64,000 nt of DNA from Fasciolopsis buskii (GCA_008360955.1 LUCM01003360.1:45397-109396); one strand, 5' to 3'. Shown: positions 37,601 through 49,935, counted from the stretch's first letter. Translations and numbers: made by a program. Notes: a model not told the origin generated them from the letters alone.

Positions 37601-40329
37601 TTCTGAAATGGCTCTCTGATAGTAACGAGGCACTGTAGAATCTCACAGAAGTTATGCTTTAAAGGAAAGTAAAGATTAGGAAACGAATGGGCATCTCCAG
37701 TAACTACTAACTTGCTTTCTTCGTACATACGCCAGAGAGGGCAACACACTTTGTTGCTGAATGGGGCGTGACTAGTTTTGCATATATACCTCTATACTGT
37801 AGTCTAGATTTCCGTTAGGGTTGACAGTATTTCCAGTCTTTTAATCACAACGGTGGATGTTTACTAGGTATGTGGAAAACATGATCTAACTCAAGCCCTT
37901 CCTTTGACTAATCATTATTCATGGCGATAGTGCAGCTGTTGGTCTTTTGTTGACTTTGCACGCACATATCGCTTAGATGTCAGAAGTTCACGTGGGTCTT
38001 TCGACGACAAAGAGTACGACTTAGAAAGCTGCTTAATCCGAAGTGAAAGTGTATGGAAGGAGGAATATTTGAGCAAAAATCCGGCAATCGAAGGCCTCGT
38101 GTATGCAACACCTGATACGGTTTCTCCGTGCAAACACAATCAAGAAGCTGTTGTGAGCCCTATTTCGACGTATCAGAATAAACCGGAAGCAACAATAGGT
38201 ACTAAAGTTGTCTCATTCACATGTGATCTTAAAATTGCTTCATTCTTCCAAAAGTCCCAATTTGGCAGATGATGTGACTGCAAAGCCTGGGGTTTGGATA
38301 ATCCAAATGTATTGATGAACATGAAGGAGAGAAAGGCATAGCGGGAGACGTATGGTGCGCATCCTAAGAAAAAGAAAATACTCTCAAAAGTTTTGCCCTG
38401 TCAAATGAAAGTGAGGTCCCAAAACCAAGCTCATTATTCACAAGGCCCAGGAAAACACCAACTTGGGCTACGAAACATAAAAACGTCCAAAATCACTAAT
38501 GTCATCTAACTGCTTTTTTAATCTAATTCTCTTGGTCATAAGAGAAGGGTGTAAAGATACAACAGGTTAAGGCATACAGTCGAATATTATTTACCCTCCC
38601 CGCTCAGTTGTACGGTTATTTCAGTCAGCAACCTTTTATGCTTGCGCAAGTGCTTACAAGATGATTTTATACAATTAAAGATGCGATCCCGTCTGACAGG
38701 CCATATAAATTCCACTTTTCCATAATCCATTGAGATGCAGCATTTTGGTCTGTGAGAGTAACAGCTCAGAGTCCAGAGAAAATGATCCAACAAATAAAGC
38801 CAGAACAGTAGATAATCATTCAGAAGGAGCTCATTATTTTTACTTTGGCACTTCACTGATTAGCCACAACTCACTGAAGGGTAGGAGTTTTAATTCTTGA
38901 AGATACTGCTCTTTCCATGTTTTGTTTGGGTCTTTGGGTTCAATCGCCAAAGGATTGAATAAAACAACCGGTACTTAATTAGTGGATCAAAAAAGAGAGA
39001 ATCAGAGAGCAGCATCCTAGTCCCAAGCGGGAGAATAAACCCCGTCGCTTCTCAGATGCTCCGCTCATGTTCCCGTGCTGAATGTACACCACCCAACCTC
39101 GTAGGTCGGACTGTTGAGTCGAATTCCCCAATTACATTCCCTGAAGAAAAAGCCTTTGTGCAATGAAAACATTGTATCATTCTCTAAAACATCTTCATCT
39201 ATCCGCGCAAAAGCAATCTATCTTCCCCTCCGAGCTAGGAATCATCCGAGAAGCAACGAATAACTGCGGCCGGGTAATACATATCCGACATTAAAATCAA
39301 TCCAACGATGGGGCATGGATGCAACGCGTTTTTTAAGTTCAGTTGTTTTCACTAACTCCGATATTTGCATACCTTTCTGGATAAAGAATCAAGCTACATA
39401 AGCAACAAATTGTGACTGTTTCAAAGTAGCAGCATGTTACCCAAATGCGTATACCACTACTGTAGCTTTGACACAACCTCGGTCTCTATCATGATTTTCC
39501 CTGTGACTGATGATACAGTTTCCGGTTACCGTATTTATTCGGATATCTTCGAAATTGTTATCTTTTCCGGTGATTTTAAGGTCCAAGTTCGGTGTTCAGA
39601 TTGAACCAACAGTGATCTCCTCGTCCAAATGTTTTGGACAGTCGACCATTCAGTAAGAAGGTACATCTATAAAAGACGAACTAAACTCAACTGGCATCTT
39701 TTCTTCCCTTCACAGCTTTAGACTAACACTCAATGGACCATCAACGGTTACTTATAGTATGCACCAGTCGAAAATTACCTTTCGTTTTAGCATACACATT
39801 TTGATGTTTTTTCACACTCAGCAGCTTCTCCATACCACACGCTCCCCGTGCAAGGTTACCAGTGTCCACGAGCACGATGGATACTGACGACAGGTAACAT
39901 TTCACCGTCACCGAAGATATGAAGGCATGGGGCTAAAAATACACACCAGTCATCGATTTAACACTAAGGATTGGAACGCAAAAAAATGGAACTTGCTCAG
40001 TATGCACAGCACGCACCGCAAACAGTCACTCGATAACCGACAAGCCCACAAGACTTGCAAAAGGTTTAAACAAATAAAGGTGTTAGAGACAAGTGATGAG
40101 AAATACCGTTCAAAAGACTGTGCCAGTCAGTTAATCAAAGACTACAAATGTGGAACACAAGCACTGAACTGACAGTAGATATATTTGGCCAAACGATACT
40201 GCTCAGCAGTAATCTATTTCGAACCTCTATTTTATTTATGATCAAAAGCATAGTGATAAATAACAACAAACCAACTGTTTTTGTTTCCACCGCATACATT
40301 TTGTGATTTTTGGTTGCTTTCGGACTATT
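34637..40329. other. Unassigned sequence
   Basis: No recognised gene, repeat or transposon. Plus frames at 35050-35298, 35950-36210 and 39927-40172 (82-86 codons) and a minus frame at 34583-34915 show no motif. Confidence 0.4.
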
Positions 40330-42960
40330 TTTGGGGAGATTAGTTTTACAGATAAGCTACACAGCATTCGCGCTACTGATTTCGGTTCCGAGCCATATGT
40401 CTCAGCTTCTCCAACTAACAATCTCCATATCATGGGCTTCAGCCAGAAAGGCAGAAAGCACCAGCCGAAGCCAAAGCCGAAGCTAACTTCTTCGTACTTA
40501 TACGCCAGTTCATAGTCTGGCCGTCGCGTCACTTCTTCCAGCCCTGACAGCAAGTGCAAAAAGGGTACGAAAAGGTAGACGATGGACAGGCATGCGTAAT
40601 ACTTGTCCAAGCCACCGAAGGCGACGTGGAGCAATTATCTCGGCCAGAGGACACCCGCCTGCAACTAGCACATGACGACGCACCTCATTGGTGCTCGCGA
40701 GCAATGCTTTAGAGTCATCGGTGGTCGAAAACAGAAAGTCGCCGGACATCGTCAACGCAGATAGACCAAATCTCGCAAAAGCAAAGAAGAACACGACGAA
40801 CTGTGGCACTATACACTCCTCCCTTATGAAAAAACCGGATGTCATTGGCGGTGCCACAAGTGTCTCAGGTTGGCGAAAGCTGCTCCGGTTTTAGAATTTG
40901 ATGATGTTATCTCCTGCACAACACCTCCGCCAGGTGTGACCAGGCTCTCGAGGTACTTGAAGTTATTGACCACCTTTAACCGATCACAACAAAAGGTGAG
41001 TGCAGGTACAAGCTGCTGTCAGTCTTAAAGAAGTGCCTTGCAATTCGAAGGCGCAAAGCACATTCCGTACCTAGAAATCTCAATCGCTAAGCAGTCCAAC
41101 GAGCGCTGAAGTCTCCGTGCATTGTTATTCAGCAAGGCAATATCATCGGCTCATCCTAATTCGAAAACTCTGTTCCCTGGGAAGAGTTCAACTCCACCGT
41201 CTGCTAGATAAAATAAAGCATTCTTTAGAACATCTCCTATGAAGAATTTGAAAATAAATGGGAATCTAGACAGCCATGCCGTACTACAGTGGAGACGACA
41301 AAAGATGGTGAAAGTTAGTCATAATCCAAATTGATTGGGTAAAGATTTGATCGACGCATCCACGACCAGCGCGAAACCTAACCTATTCCGCACTAGCTTG
41401 TCCTTCAGGCTCCTTATACAACCTACGAAGGATGACGGACCCGAAGTAGCTTGGACGATAATGTGACTAAGCTAATACCCCTATGGTTAGCGCAGTCATT
41501 ATGCAAGCTCTTTCCAAATATGTGAGCAACGATCGACTCCTCAGGAGGAGACAACCTTCGCGGAGTACTAGATCTTCGAGAACAAAACTCGAAGTTCCCT
41601 TACCAGACCCATTCCGTCATCTTCAAAAAGCTAGAGAAAACCTACATTTATGACATCATAAGGCTCAGATTTCCCTGAAAATCTCTGCCTGAGTTGGTGG
41701 GTCTGTTTTAATAGGCCACCGAATGCTTGCCAGAATTGCTGCAGGAGATGCTGACGAGGGCCAGTCAAATTATGCCTGAAAGTGCTACGTCCAGCGCACA
41801 AGACGGCGCAACAAGCTGTGGATAGGTGAACCCTCAGCTTCACAGATCGTTTCGGACACACCTAATGCTTTCCCAATGGTAGCTCGGATGAGGTGAAAAA
41901 GCCTACGAGAATTTCCCATGGTAGTAGTATGTTCCATCTCCAAAGCTCGTTGGCGCCATTGGATTTCGCGATCCCTACGCAAGCTTGCATGCAGTTAAGG
42001 TTTCGTTACCAGCGATGCTTCATTGTACTCGCTACCACTCGGGATCGACTGGCGTACACCAACAAGGCGCAAAGGCTCAGCGGAAATCTAGGGTATCACA
42101 ACGCGACGGGTCAGGCCACAATTCACCAAGCCAGCAGAATGTAGGGCTTTCTTGATAGACGATCAGTGCTCATTGATGCTGTGAAGTAGAAACAGTCCTA
42201 GTTTTCAGCTTGTGGGCTTCGAAAGATTAATTAGCGAGTCGGAAACGATAGCTTTTCGCAATCTAAATGACTCCCACCAAAGCACATGGACAGCCTAGTG
42301 CATACTAACGCATGGACGGAGCAGAGAGGTGTGCTTCACTACGACCGGCAATCTTGCAGACAGCCCTATCATCAGTAGCTAATGGAGATGCAGCCTATTT
42401 GGGTCCACTGCTGACTCAAAGAGCGCGGATGTCAGGTGGCATACCGGCGATTGGAATGTCTAAAGCTCATACTAACGAGGAACAATTGATGGTCAGACTA
42501 GAAAGCTAACAACCGTTACCCGTTTTCAGAACGATAGGAATCGAAACCAACGGGACCTCCTAGATGCGCCTCATTCGAGGACAGCCAACCTAGCATTCAT
42601 GTCTCCTGTCAAAATCACAATGTCACTTCGCCTTACTGTACGTAAGAGGCCGTGCAGCTTTTGGAAAAAAGTCGACCGCATCTGGGATGCAATCTGTTGG
42701 TGGGTATACTGAGACGACAAACAAGTTGCGTCTATCAACTGAAGACTATTTACTTTGCATGAACCTCGAAGTCTCACTCCACATGGCCGGGCGCGGACTG
42801 GGATCCAGTCAAGTAGTGCAGCCTCAGCCCTCTCACTGATAGCTGCACCAGCACCAGCAGCACCAGAGTCCGCAGCCTCACGGTCTTCAGAAAGATTGAG
42901 ATGAAACTTCACAGAAGAACTACATGAGGATATCAGTCGGATGTCAGTCAACGGATGTGA
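40330..42960 (-). pseudogene. RTE-like retrotransposon relic, longest copy
   Basis: The element made a single protein with an N-terminal endonuclease and a reverse transcriptase. On minus, in order: endonuclease with AALLDWIPV.ARPCGVRLRGS, LLRTVRRSDIVILTGDMNA (42830-42580); linker IQWRQRALEMEH...MGNSRRLFHLIRA and VSETICEAEGSPI (41975-41800); a DCANHRGISLVTLSSKLL block near 41480; HGCLDSHLF near 41270. Then come GVELFPGNRVFEL.*ADDIALL near 41200-41150, where the Tyr of YADD is replaced by a stop; RYGMCFAPSNCKALL; FKYLESLVTPGGG near 40950; VRRLSVFDHR near 40670; APRRLRWLGQVLRMPVHRLPFRTLF (40640-40570); and a degraded end with HMARNRN near 40350. Many stops and frameshifts are present. It is 5'-truncated within the endonuclease at about 42960. 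Confidence 0.85.
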
Positions 42961-45007
42961 CTGATTAGGTCATACCAATTAGCAAATAATTCAGATGCTC
43001 AAAACTCGTGTGGCAGCGAAGGGGATCATAAGAAGAAAAGAGATGGCACACTAGCCAAAAGCGACAGTTATGACTAATCCACCTTAAACATAACCAACTA
43101 GATGGTGGTATGTTTTGTTGTCCTCCGTTTGTTCAAACAAACCATGAAAACCACAGGGCTATCTTTGTTCGATGAACCCAGAGCCAAAATAGAAAAACAG
43201 AAAATTTGTGGACCGTATAAGAAGCTAAAAGTATAGTGAATAATATGAACTGCCTGTATAATAATGCCCTTCGTGTATCCTAGTTTTTGTATTGCGAATA
43301 TTGTATAGGTATATGCCAAATCCTAGGACAGATCATCGTCTTCCGTCTGAGTTCTTTGATTCACGATTCATGTAATTGGGATGTATTCTGAATCAGAAAC
43401 GTATTATAAGTAAACAAACTGCTGAAAGTCGTCATTTCGTGGAAACGCCACGAAACCAAGTGCACGGAAACACATTGGTAATGACCGAGACATCCCACCT
43501 CTGTCTGTGTCACTTCTTGGCGTTTCCTGGTGAATCACCAAAGTTTTCCAGGCAACCATTTGTGATCGGCTGTTTGCTGACCCCATGTCCCCTGTACCCT
43601 CAGGCAAAAACGATTGATACAGCTTAATTTTCCACAGTGGCACGTGGTAGCAATTTATAGCAAACGGTGGCATACAAAACATCGCCATTTTTCTGAGGTT
43701 AAAGAAAACGGGAATTTATTGTTAGCTAATGATCGGTACTTCTCACAAGTCTGTTACAAAAGTTGAACTTCCGAAGCAAACGAACTGGTGTAAATATTCC
43801 CCTGTCCCCGCAGTTCTCTCCCTCATTTGCACGTCCGCTTGAATAAGACATTCATGCACACGCATTTGTGAAGTGTTTTCAAATTTTGATTTGCCGTGAC
43901 TTCGAAGTAAGAGCGCAGCCGTTGCAACTTTTTTATCTCAGTACTGGATCGAATAATTTGAGTGCCACTAAAACATTGGCGTGCACTATATACCCTTTTG
44001 TGCAGTCGAACTAGCACCAAACGGAAACCAGTTCCCATTTGAGCAATGCATTTGCGTTTAGCAAACAAAGCTGTTATACGTTAGTCGTGTTTTTGGCCGG
44101 GTGATTTCACAAATTGTCGAAAGATAGCCAATATCTATGACACGTTTTGTAGTTGTGTGAACAATGTGAACCACACGAAAATTGTTCAAGTCTGTTTGTT
44201 TTGTTGATTGCGAATTCCTGGTTGTGCCAGATAGCATAAACGATATAAAGCAAGGACTAAGAAAACGAACCAATGGGGATACCAAAGTCGTACAGGTTTT
44301 GTAACCAGTGAGATTTCAGAACGACCACATCTATTAATGTTCAGCAGAGCCTGTGTCTAATTTGAAACAAAATAGCGATTAAAAATGAACACTTATCTAA
44401 GGTGCACTTTTATATTATTTCCTGCAGAAAGATTACAACTGTAGTGAAGTCCCATTTTGATTGTTTACTTCGAACTTGTACAGTTTCTGGTAAGAAAATC
44501 GAGACCGTTTATTAGTTAGTTTTCACTGTTAAAAAATTACTAATCACATCCACAGCTACTATAAATCATGAAGCTATTTAGGTGGGGAAGATTTCTCTTA
44601 GTCGTCCATTCATTTTGATTAATTCAGATCAGATGAAGGTCTTTCGAACAACTCGGACTGAGTTCAACTGACGGCTACGGAATCGATGCTTCACGCCTGT
44701 GGGTGAGGATTCCCGTGGTGCACTTCACTTAACAACAATCACTGACTGTCCTCCTGAGAAAGCGATGGGACGCAATGAACTACCTCCCATTGTTCATAGA
44801 CAATTGCCTAAAGGAGTTTTTCGGAAATACGGTTCTCGTGTAGAATGAAACTATGCCCCTGCATTCTTCCAGCTCTTCCGGTTTGAACTTAAACAGCTGC
44901 ATTGTTGTCCTCTTCTGATACAACACAACTGCTCAGCAAAACTCGATGCACACCTAGGTTATTTCAGCACACATCATCTATTTTGTCTACTCCTTGCCCT
45001 CTTCTAG
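42961..45007. other. Unassigned sequence
   Basis: No gene or repeat recognised. Opposed frames at 43376-43688 overlap each other and lack motifs. Confidence 0.4.
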
Positions 45008-45266
45008 GAAGAACAACTCATCCAAAACAGAGACAGCAGTAAAAATAACTCATCGATCCTGCGCAAAAGAAAGCACGGAATCAGCAATGGCTGAGCCGGT
45101 CTATTTTCGGCCGAAAAACAAAAAAACGGCGCGAGAAAGCAGGCAACCAAATAGGGAGACAAATGGTTGTTATGGGGGGTTCTTGCCTATCGTATCTTAT
45201 CTGATTCCGTTGGCAATTGGACTCACGAAATACAGAGAGCCAACCGCCAGCGACCAACCGGTCTAG
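45008..45266 (+). CDS. Candidate terminal exon, unrecognised protein
   Basis: A pyrimidine-rich tract (TTTTGTCTACTCCTTGCCC) ends in CTTCTAG at 45001-45007, a strong-looking 3' splice acceptor. The frame then stays open to TAG at 45264. The product of about 85 residues begins very basic and Ser/Thr-rich (KNNSSKTETAVK), has a second basic stretch (RPKNKKTARESRQ), and then a hydrophobic segment (GGFLPIVSYLIPLAIGL) that could be one membrane span near the C-terminus. No family is recognised, and no clear AATAAA follows soon after. It could be a chance frame. Confidence 0.3.
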
Positions 45267-45543
45267 GATGACTTGATGCTAAATGATGGAATAATGTTAA
45301 ATGGTATTTTCTCCATCAGGGAGTCCCATACATGCACAAACTGAATAGATGGATGCAAATCTTAATCTGTCCGGCAAGTTGCATTATGCTCATGAGGATC
45401 ACATGTGCATCACAAGACAACCAAAGCTAACGTGTTTACAATTTTTACATAAAACTCAGATACTTTAAAGGAAGAAAACTACTTACGCCGTCCATCCGAA
45501 CATTTCCCGGATTTCTAACTATGACGTAAATCCTGCTGATGAG
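45267..45543. other. Unassigned sequence
   Basis: Nothing recognised between the candidate exon and the solo satellite copy. Confidence 0.4.
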
Positions 45544-45906
45544 ATCATAGTTGTGGTTCTTCTGTGGACTCTTCGACGAACAGCTTCCATGCACACTCCT
45601 GATGCTAAAAATTGGATTCTGGTGAGATATACCAAGTGTAAGGATGTTTGACAAGAGAGTACCGGGTACGTATACCTGACGAGCGGTGATAACCGCGAAA
45701 CCGGTCGTGTGCTCCCGGGCAAATGTCGTTCACTCATCCAGACACCACTTACAATCTCTATATATACATATGTATATTCTTGGGCATTCTGCCCTCGTTC
45801 CTAAGGTTGGCTCAGCCCAAATGACAAGGAATTATTAACGAATCACAGTTGTGGTTCTTCTGTGAACTCTTCGACGAACAGCTTCCATGCACTCTCCTGA
45901 CGCTAC
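45544..45906 (+). repeat. Diverged hammerhead satellite, about 1.2 units
   Basis: Clearly homologous to the 313-bp satellite: shared CTCTTCGACGAACAGCTTCC-like segment, the hammerhead core, the TATATATACAT stretch, GGGCATTCTGCCCTC and the ATCACAGTT boundary. The TTGTGGTTCTTCTGT segment recurs at 45551 and 45849, giving a unit of about 298 bp. Point and length differences are numerous, so this copy separated from the main array long ago. It ends at a TA-rich run. Confidence 0.88.
45662..45718 (+). ncRNA. Hammerhead ribozyme, complete type I fold
   Basis: On paper it folds fully. Distal stem I pairs CCGGG (45662-45666) with CCCGG (45714-45718). An internal loop UAC/U follows, then proximal stem I GUAUAC (45670-45675) with GUGUGC (45707-45712), including two G-U pairs. 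Then core CUGACGA (45676-45682); stem II GCGGU (45683-45687), tetraloop GAUA and ACCGC (45692-45696), five pairs; core GAA (45697-45699); stem III ACC against GGU; cleavage triplet GUC, with the cut after C45706. All invariant core residues are present. The zero-loop three-pair stem III suggests it cuts best as a dimer. Activity is inferred from structure only. Confidence 0.8.
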
Positions 45907-46582
45907 ATATAATATATATATAATATACATATTTTGCCAAAAGAACCACGGCGTAATGAGAAAATGCTGCACAAAACCGAGGTAACGTTAGGTATCATCC
46001 CATCTCGTAGACTAGGGAGCCAAGCAGAGTACAGTAAGTCCTAAATCAACTGATCACCTGCTACTTCTATTGCACCTAGTCCTTTCATCCTTCGTGTGGT
46101 CTATATCACAAAGTTCCACAAAAGAAGCGGATTTCCGAAAGAAACCTCAAACTCCTAAGTGCCGTAACGTAACTAGATCAGACCGCTTTTTCTGTGCATT
46201 TTAAAGACGACACACTGTTTCTGTTGACAGTGCTGAGCAGGCAGTTTTCGAAAATTCGGAAAGAGTTTCCACATCCTAAGCCTAACCGACAGCTGCATCT
46301 TTGAAAACGGTAGCCGGACGATTTGTTTTAATCGTCAGACTGGTTTCGATTTCGTCGAACCCCTAAATTTTCATTATCTCCCACAGATTTGCACCTGTGA
46401 GAGAAGCCAAATGTCTTGAACACTAAGCTTGGTTCTGCCCTAATGCGGATACACGAATCGAATTACAGCATTTCCACTTCCACTTGAGCACCACATTTAC
46501 CAAAAGTCAACTAGACCGTTTCATTTGACATAAAGGCCACGTTCTGCTCTGTCGATATACCGTCCTTGTATATTCCACCGTT
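45907..46582. other. Unassigned sequence
   Basis: Starts with a TA-rich run at 45907-45932; nothing else recognised. Confidence 0.4.
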
Positions 46583-46690
46583 GATCGGAGGTGGTCAAGT
46601 AGATTAAGCGTCTGACACCCCAAGAAGTTCAGAGGTCCGAATTACAGATCTGCCGGTCACTTGAGTGGCAGATGGCAACTCGCTTCTTTT
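46583..46690 (+). mobile_element. tRNA-derived SINE, second family, copy 1
   Basis: It resembles 50660-50841 read on minus: AGATTAAGCGTCTGACACCCC recalls a Leu/Ser-type tRNA box A region, GAGGTCCGAATTACAG recalls box B, and GTCACTTGAGTGGCAGATGG begins the body. The spacing of the boxes fits a tRNA head. The copy is degenerate (GGTCCGAATTA instead of GGTTCGAATCC), so it is not a working tRNA. Confidence 0.55.
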
Positions 46691-46763
46691 CGGCCCGTTA
46701 GCACACCTGACCTCATGTGGTTCTATGTCACTCCAGTTTTCAGCATCAAAGTTGCCGTTCCTC

Positions 46764-46792
46764 GCCCCCCCCAACCCCCCTCCCCCACTCCC
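46764..46792 (-). other. Potential G-quadruplex tract
   Basis: Four C runs of 8, 6, 5 and 3 bases lie on plus, separated by one to three bases. The minus strand therefore has four closely spaced G runs that satisfy the usual quadruplex pattern. Confidence 0.6.
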
Positions 46793-47650
46793 TATGTATT
46801 GGGCTCTACTGGCTATGGGGTATGATCTTTTAACTCCAGTAATGCTTCAAGCATGTCACCAAAAACGTGCGAGAATTAGGACTCCAATTTGAAAGTACTC
46901 AACAAGCAGCCTTTGGCTAGGAAACGAGTGTGTTCAAAATTCTCGTCCATCACCGTCTCACGTGGCCTTCAGCGCGGATGACCTGTATCTTTGTTTTTCT
47001 CTAATCTATTCACTGATCACCTGTTCCGAAAGGTTTTGAATGAACTTGCAAAAGATAAGGTGGAACTTCTAACGGGTGACAGATTTGTTGAGAACCATCG
47101 GTGTTGCATTGTTTTTGGTAAACTCTAGTCATATTGTAAACAAGACATCACAGAACCAAAGCAAATCGCGAGTTCCATGCAAGAGGATTTCTAAGCACCT
47201 TGAGTTATCACAGGCCTATTTTTTCTCCCGATGCAGACATCAAATTTGTATGGCATTACTTCTGCTAAAGCATGAGCTGCCGGCTAATCACTTCCAAGAG
47301 TGTTGAATAACGAGAAGATCGGTTTTAAATGATAAAGTTCTGTGGAACGGCTGTAAACTTCCCATATTCCCAAAGGCCCAAAGCGCTTAGAGGATCGGTA
47401 AAATGAACATGAAACGCGAAGCTGTATAAAAACACTACAGGTCCCCGTGGGTCAGAAGCTGAAACGTCTGAATTAACGAATAATATCAAAACAACCAGCG
47501 TAATTAAAACTCGAAATCCTGAGAACTATAATGGTAAAGGACATGTCAGTCGGACGCAAGCCAATCTCTGGAATTTTCCTTAAGCAACCTACTTCTGTCA
47601 GATGCATTGAAAGTATATGTCAGCCGAGTAGAACTCACCAAAAGACAAAG
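46793..47650. other. Unassigned sequence
   Basis: No gene recognised. A plus frame at 47076-47306 has no known motif. Confidence 0.4.
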
Positions 47651-49052
47651 TCCAATTTCGACTATCTCTCGCGACCTTAAGTCGCATATATCTCGCCGTT
47701 GCCGTCCAACATCTTGACCCTAGATATCGCCAAGATACTGAACCGGTCTGGCACAACGGTACTCAAAGGTCCAGTTATCTTTTTCTTGGCAATTTTTCCT
47801 ATTCAATCATATTACATTTGTCTCATTTCTTCAACGTTCATTGTGCACACTTTGCGTTTAACTGAATTCGGCAATGGATCACACTGAAGTACCGTCAGAT
47901 AGATCCCGAAAGGGATTTAACAATTTTTACCCTCACCCAGCCAATTAATTCCCTCTCTGGGTTCTGTTTTCAGTAATTCAGTTTGCAGCTTTTTGCATTT
48001 ATATCTTGCCATCCTTCCCCTGCTCAAATCGGCTCGTAATCCTAAAGGAACATTGCTTTGAGGAAAGAAACTTTCTGTAGTCCAATGTCATATGTATACC
48101 AGATTTGAAAATGTCTCATTAATGACATGCCCTTGTTTCACATTTTATGTGGACCGGTACCCATGTAAAGATATTTTCCAATTTTCATTCGATAGTTAAC
48201 TCTTGGTCTTCCAAGTCCCTTGGTTTTACTGCAATACAGCCTTGTTTCAAAAAGAATTGTTACACTCCCTGCCCCAAAGTCACTCCATGCAAATCTAAGT
48301 TACAAGCAGACAATCACCTTTAGACGATTTGTGTGACGTTCTCGAGCAAGATTATACCAACTACAGCTTCTCATCAGAACAAAAAGCTCACTATTTTCTG
48401 TTTTTCACATTCCTTGTAATTATATTTTATTAGTAAAAGAACAAATTAATCCACAAATAAAACAACATGAGGCCCTGACTCATCTTAGCAACCTTATGTA
48501 AATTTGGTTTATGAATCACTCGATACCCACATGCGTGTGGATATAACCGAACCCGATCAAAGTTAAGCTCACTAAGGCCATACTTATTTCTGCATCTCGG
48601 TTCGTTAGGTTTCTCTGTCATCTCCAGACTGAACAATGCTCCTGGAAGAAATGAGCCAGGCGAAGTAAATCAGCGTGATTATCTGGGCAGTTACATATCA
48701 TTCACCGAATGAAGTGCCTATATATATGAAGAAAGATCGATTGCTATCCGTTAGTGAGACATCTGTGGCGTCGGCGAAACAATCTCTTATCCCAAAAAGG
48801 TTGTTTTATTGCAGCAGCAATATCGGTGATGCTTTACAGCTCAAAACATGGCAGTTGGACATAAATGTGCCAGGACTGTCCATGTTCTCGCACTGATGTT
48901 TCAGTATTTCTGAAGTACGGGAAAATTTTATTATTGATGCACATGTTGAAGGCAGAACATTGGCTTGTACAACTCATCCGATCGATTAGGCAGTGAACTT
49001 GAATAGACGAAGGTGATTGGTGCACATGTTGCCCATACCCACAGATTGACTA
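47651..49052 (+). repeat. Left arm of a 1.4-kb inverted repeat
   Basis: Reverse-complementary to 52447-53847. The outer edge begins TCCAATTTCGACTATCTC and the inner edge ends GATTGACTA. In the blocks compared the arms are nearly identical: one single-base indel at about 48515 (left CTCGATACCC, right CTCATACCC when read on minus) and one mismatch near 49041. Matching frames of 62, 73 and 63 codons appear in both arms at mirrored positions. They match no known transposase, so I do not call them genes. The arm centre of symmetry is about 50749. Confidence 0.92.
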
Positions 49053-49454
49053 GCCCGGTATTCATTCCACGACTTGCCGAAATGCACAAAATCCTTAATC
49101 GGTGCGTTTTCGAAATGAGTTGGCTTACCCGGTTGGAGTTCCCGAGATCCTCCAAGTGAATGTCGCAATCGGTGGCGTTCATCTATTTGGATTATTTCAA
49201 CTTATTTGTAATCACTCTACCTCAGGATCGTTCCATTATTCTATTGTTATATTCTAACACAATGGTGTGAAAATAAAATAACTGCACATTCGTGCACGAT
49301 TAACATGCGCAAACTAAACTGAATTCAGTAATGCACAAAAGTCTTCGACGGTATTCCTCTGTTGTTTCAACCATGGTTAAAAATGGGGAAGCAAAATCAA
49401 CTGGGCATCACAAGCTTAACTTCAAAGCGTCTGTCTGACAAACCGAAGTTTTGA

Positions 49455-49935
49455 CAAGAGAGTGAATTTGTCACTCACGAAAACTTACCGAGGAAAAGTG
49501 AATTGTCCGCGACTGTTGGACTGTCCGAAGATGCATCGCAAGCCCCACCACTGAGTGTTAATCGCGAAACTGTTATGTGCGAAGCGGATGGAAACTTCAA
49601 AGAATCCTTAAATCAACAGTGTGAATTAGTTGAATTATATAATAGGAACACCTACGGAAAACGAATCAAATAGTAACAACTTTTGTTCATTCTCTAGACA
49701 AACGCAAATCACCTGCTTCCATTGTGGTGAAGGTAAATATTTCCCGCAATATTTCCACTCAGAAAACTCTATATCGGCGTCGTCAACGTCTGAAAATCAA
49801 TTTGTTTGTATGAGTTTCTTTGCATACTCCAAACTTCCAGACTTCCTTCTACCCGAGTTGGGAAGGAGTGCAAAAAAGCCATTGCGGTCGCATAATCGAT
49901 ATGGAGACAGATTCCGTCCAGTTCAGAGGCACTAA
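49455..49935 (+). pseudogene. Possible gag-like remnant with degenerate zinc knuckle
   Basis: A 72-codon frame (49455-49673) reads through NRETVMCEADGNF and ESLNQQCELVELYN. A second frame follows (49630-49935) with ITCFHCGEGKYF, which resembles the start of a CCHC zinc knuckle (C-x2-C-x4-H-x4-C). Here the His is Tyr and the last Cys is missing. Gag proteins of LTR-type elements carry such knuckles. No protease, polymerase or long terminal repeats were seen, so this is tentative. A CTCTAG acceptor-like site at about 49696 allows the alternative of a spliced host exon. Confidence 0.25.

Noticed and set aside
45532..45550. A CTGATGAG string just upstream of the solo satellite as a second hammerhead
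   Set aside because: No stem II or GAAA partner follows at suitable spacing, so the string is coincidental.
46920..47306. Retroelement reading of a plus-strand segment with ADDLYL
   Set aside because: Only four or five residues resemble a polymerase box and the flanking blocks do not fit.
48675..48896. 73-codon frame in the inverted-repeat arm, duplicated at 52603-52824
   Set aside because: Presence in both arms follows from the duplication; an overlapping frame on the other strand and lack of any motif leave it unsupported.
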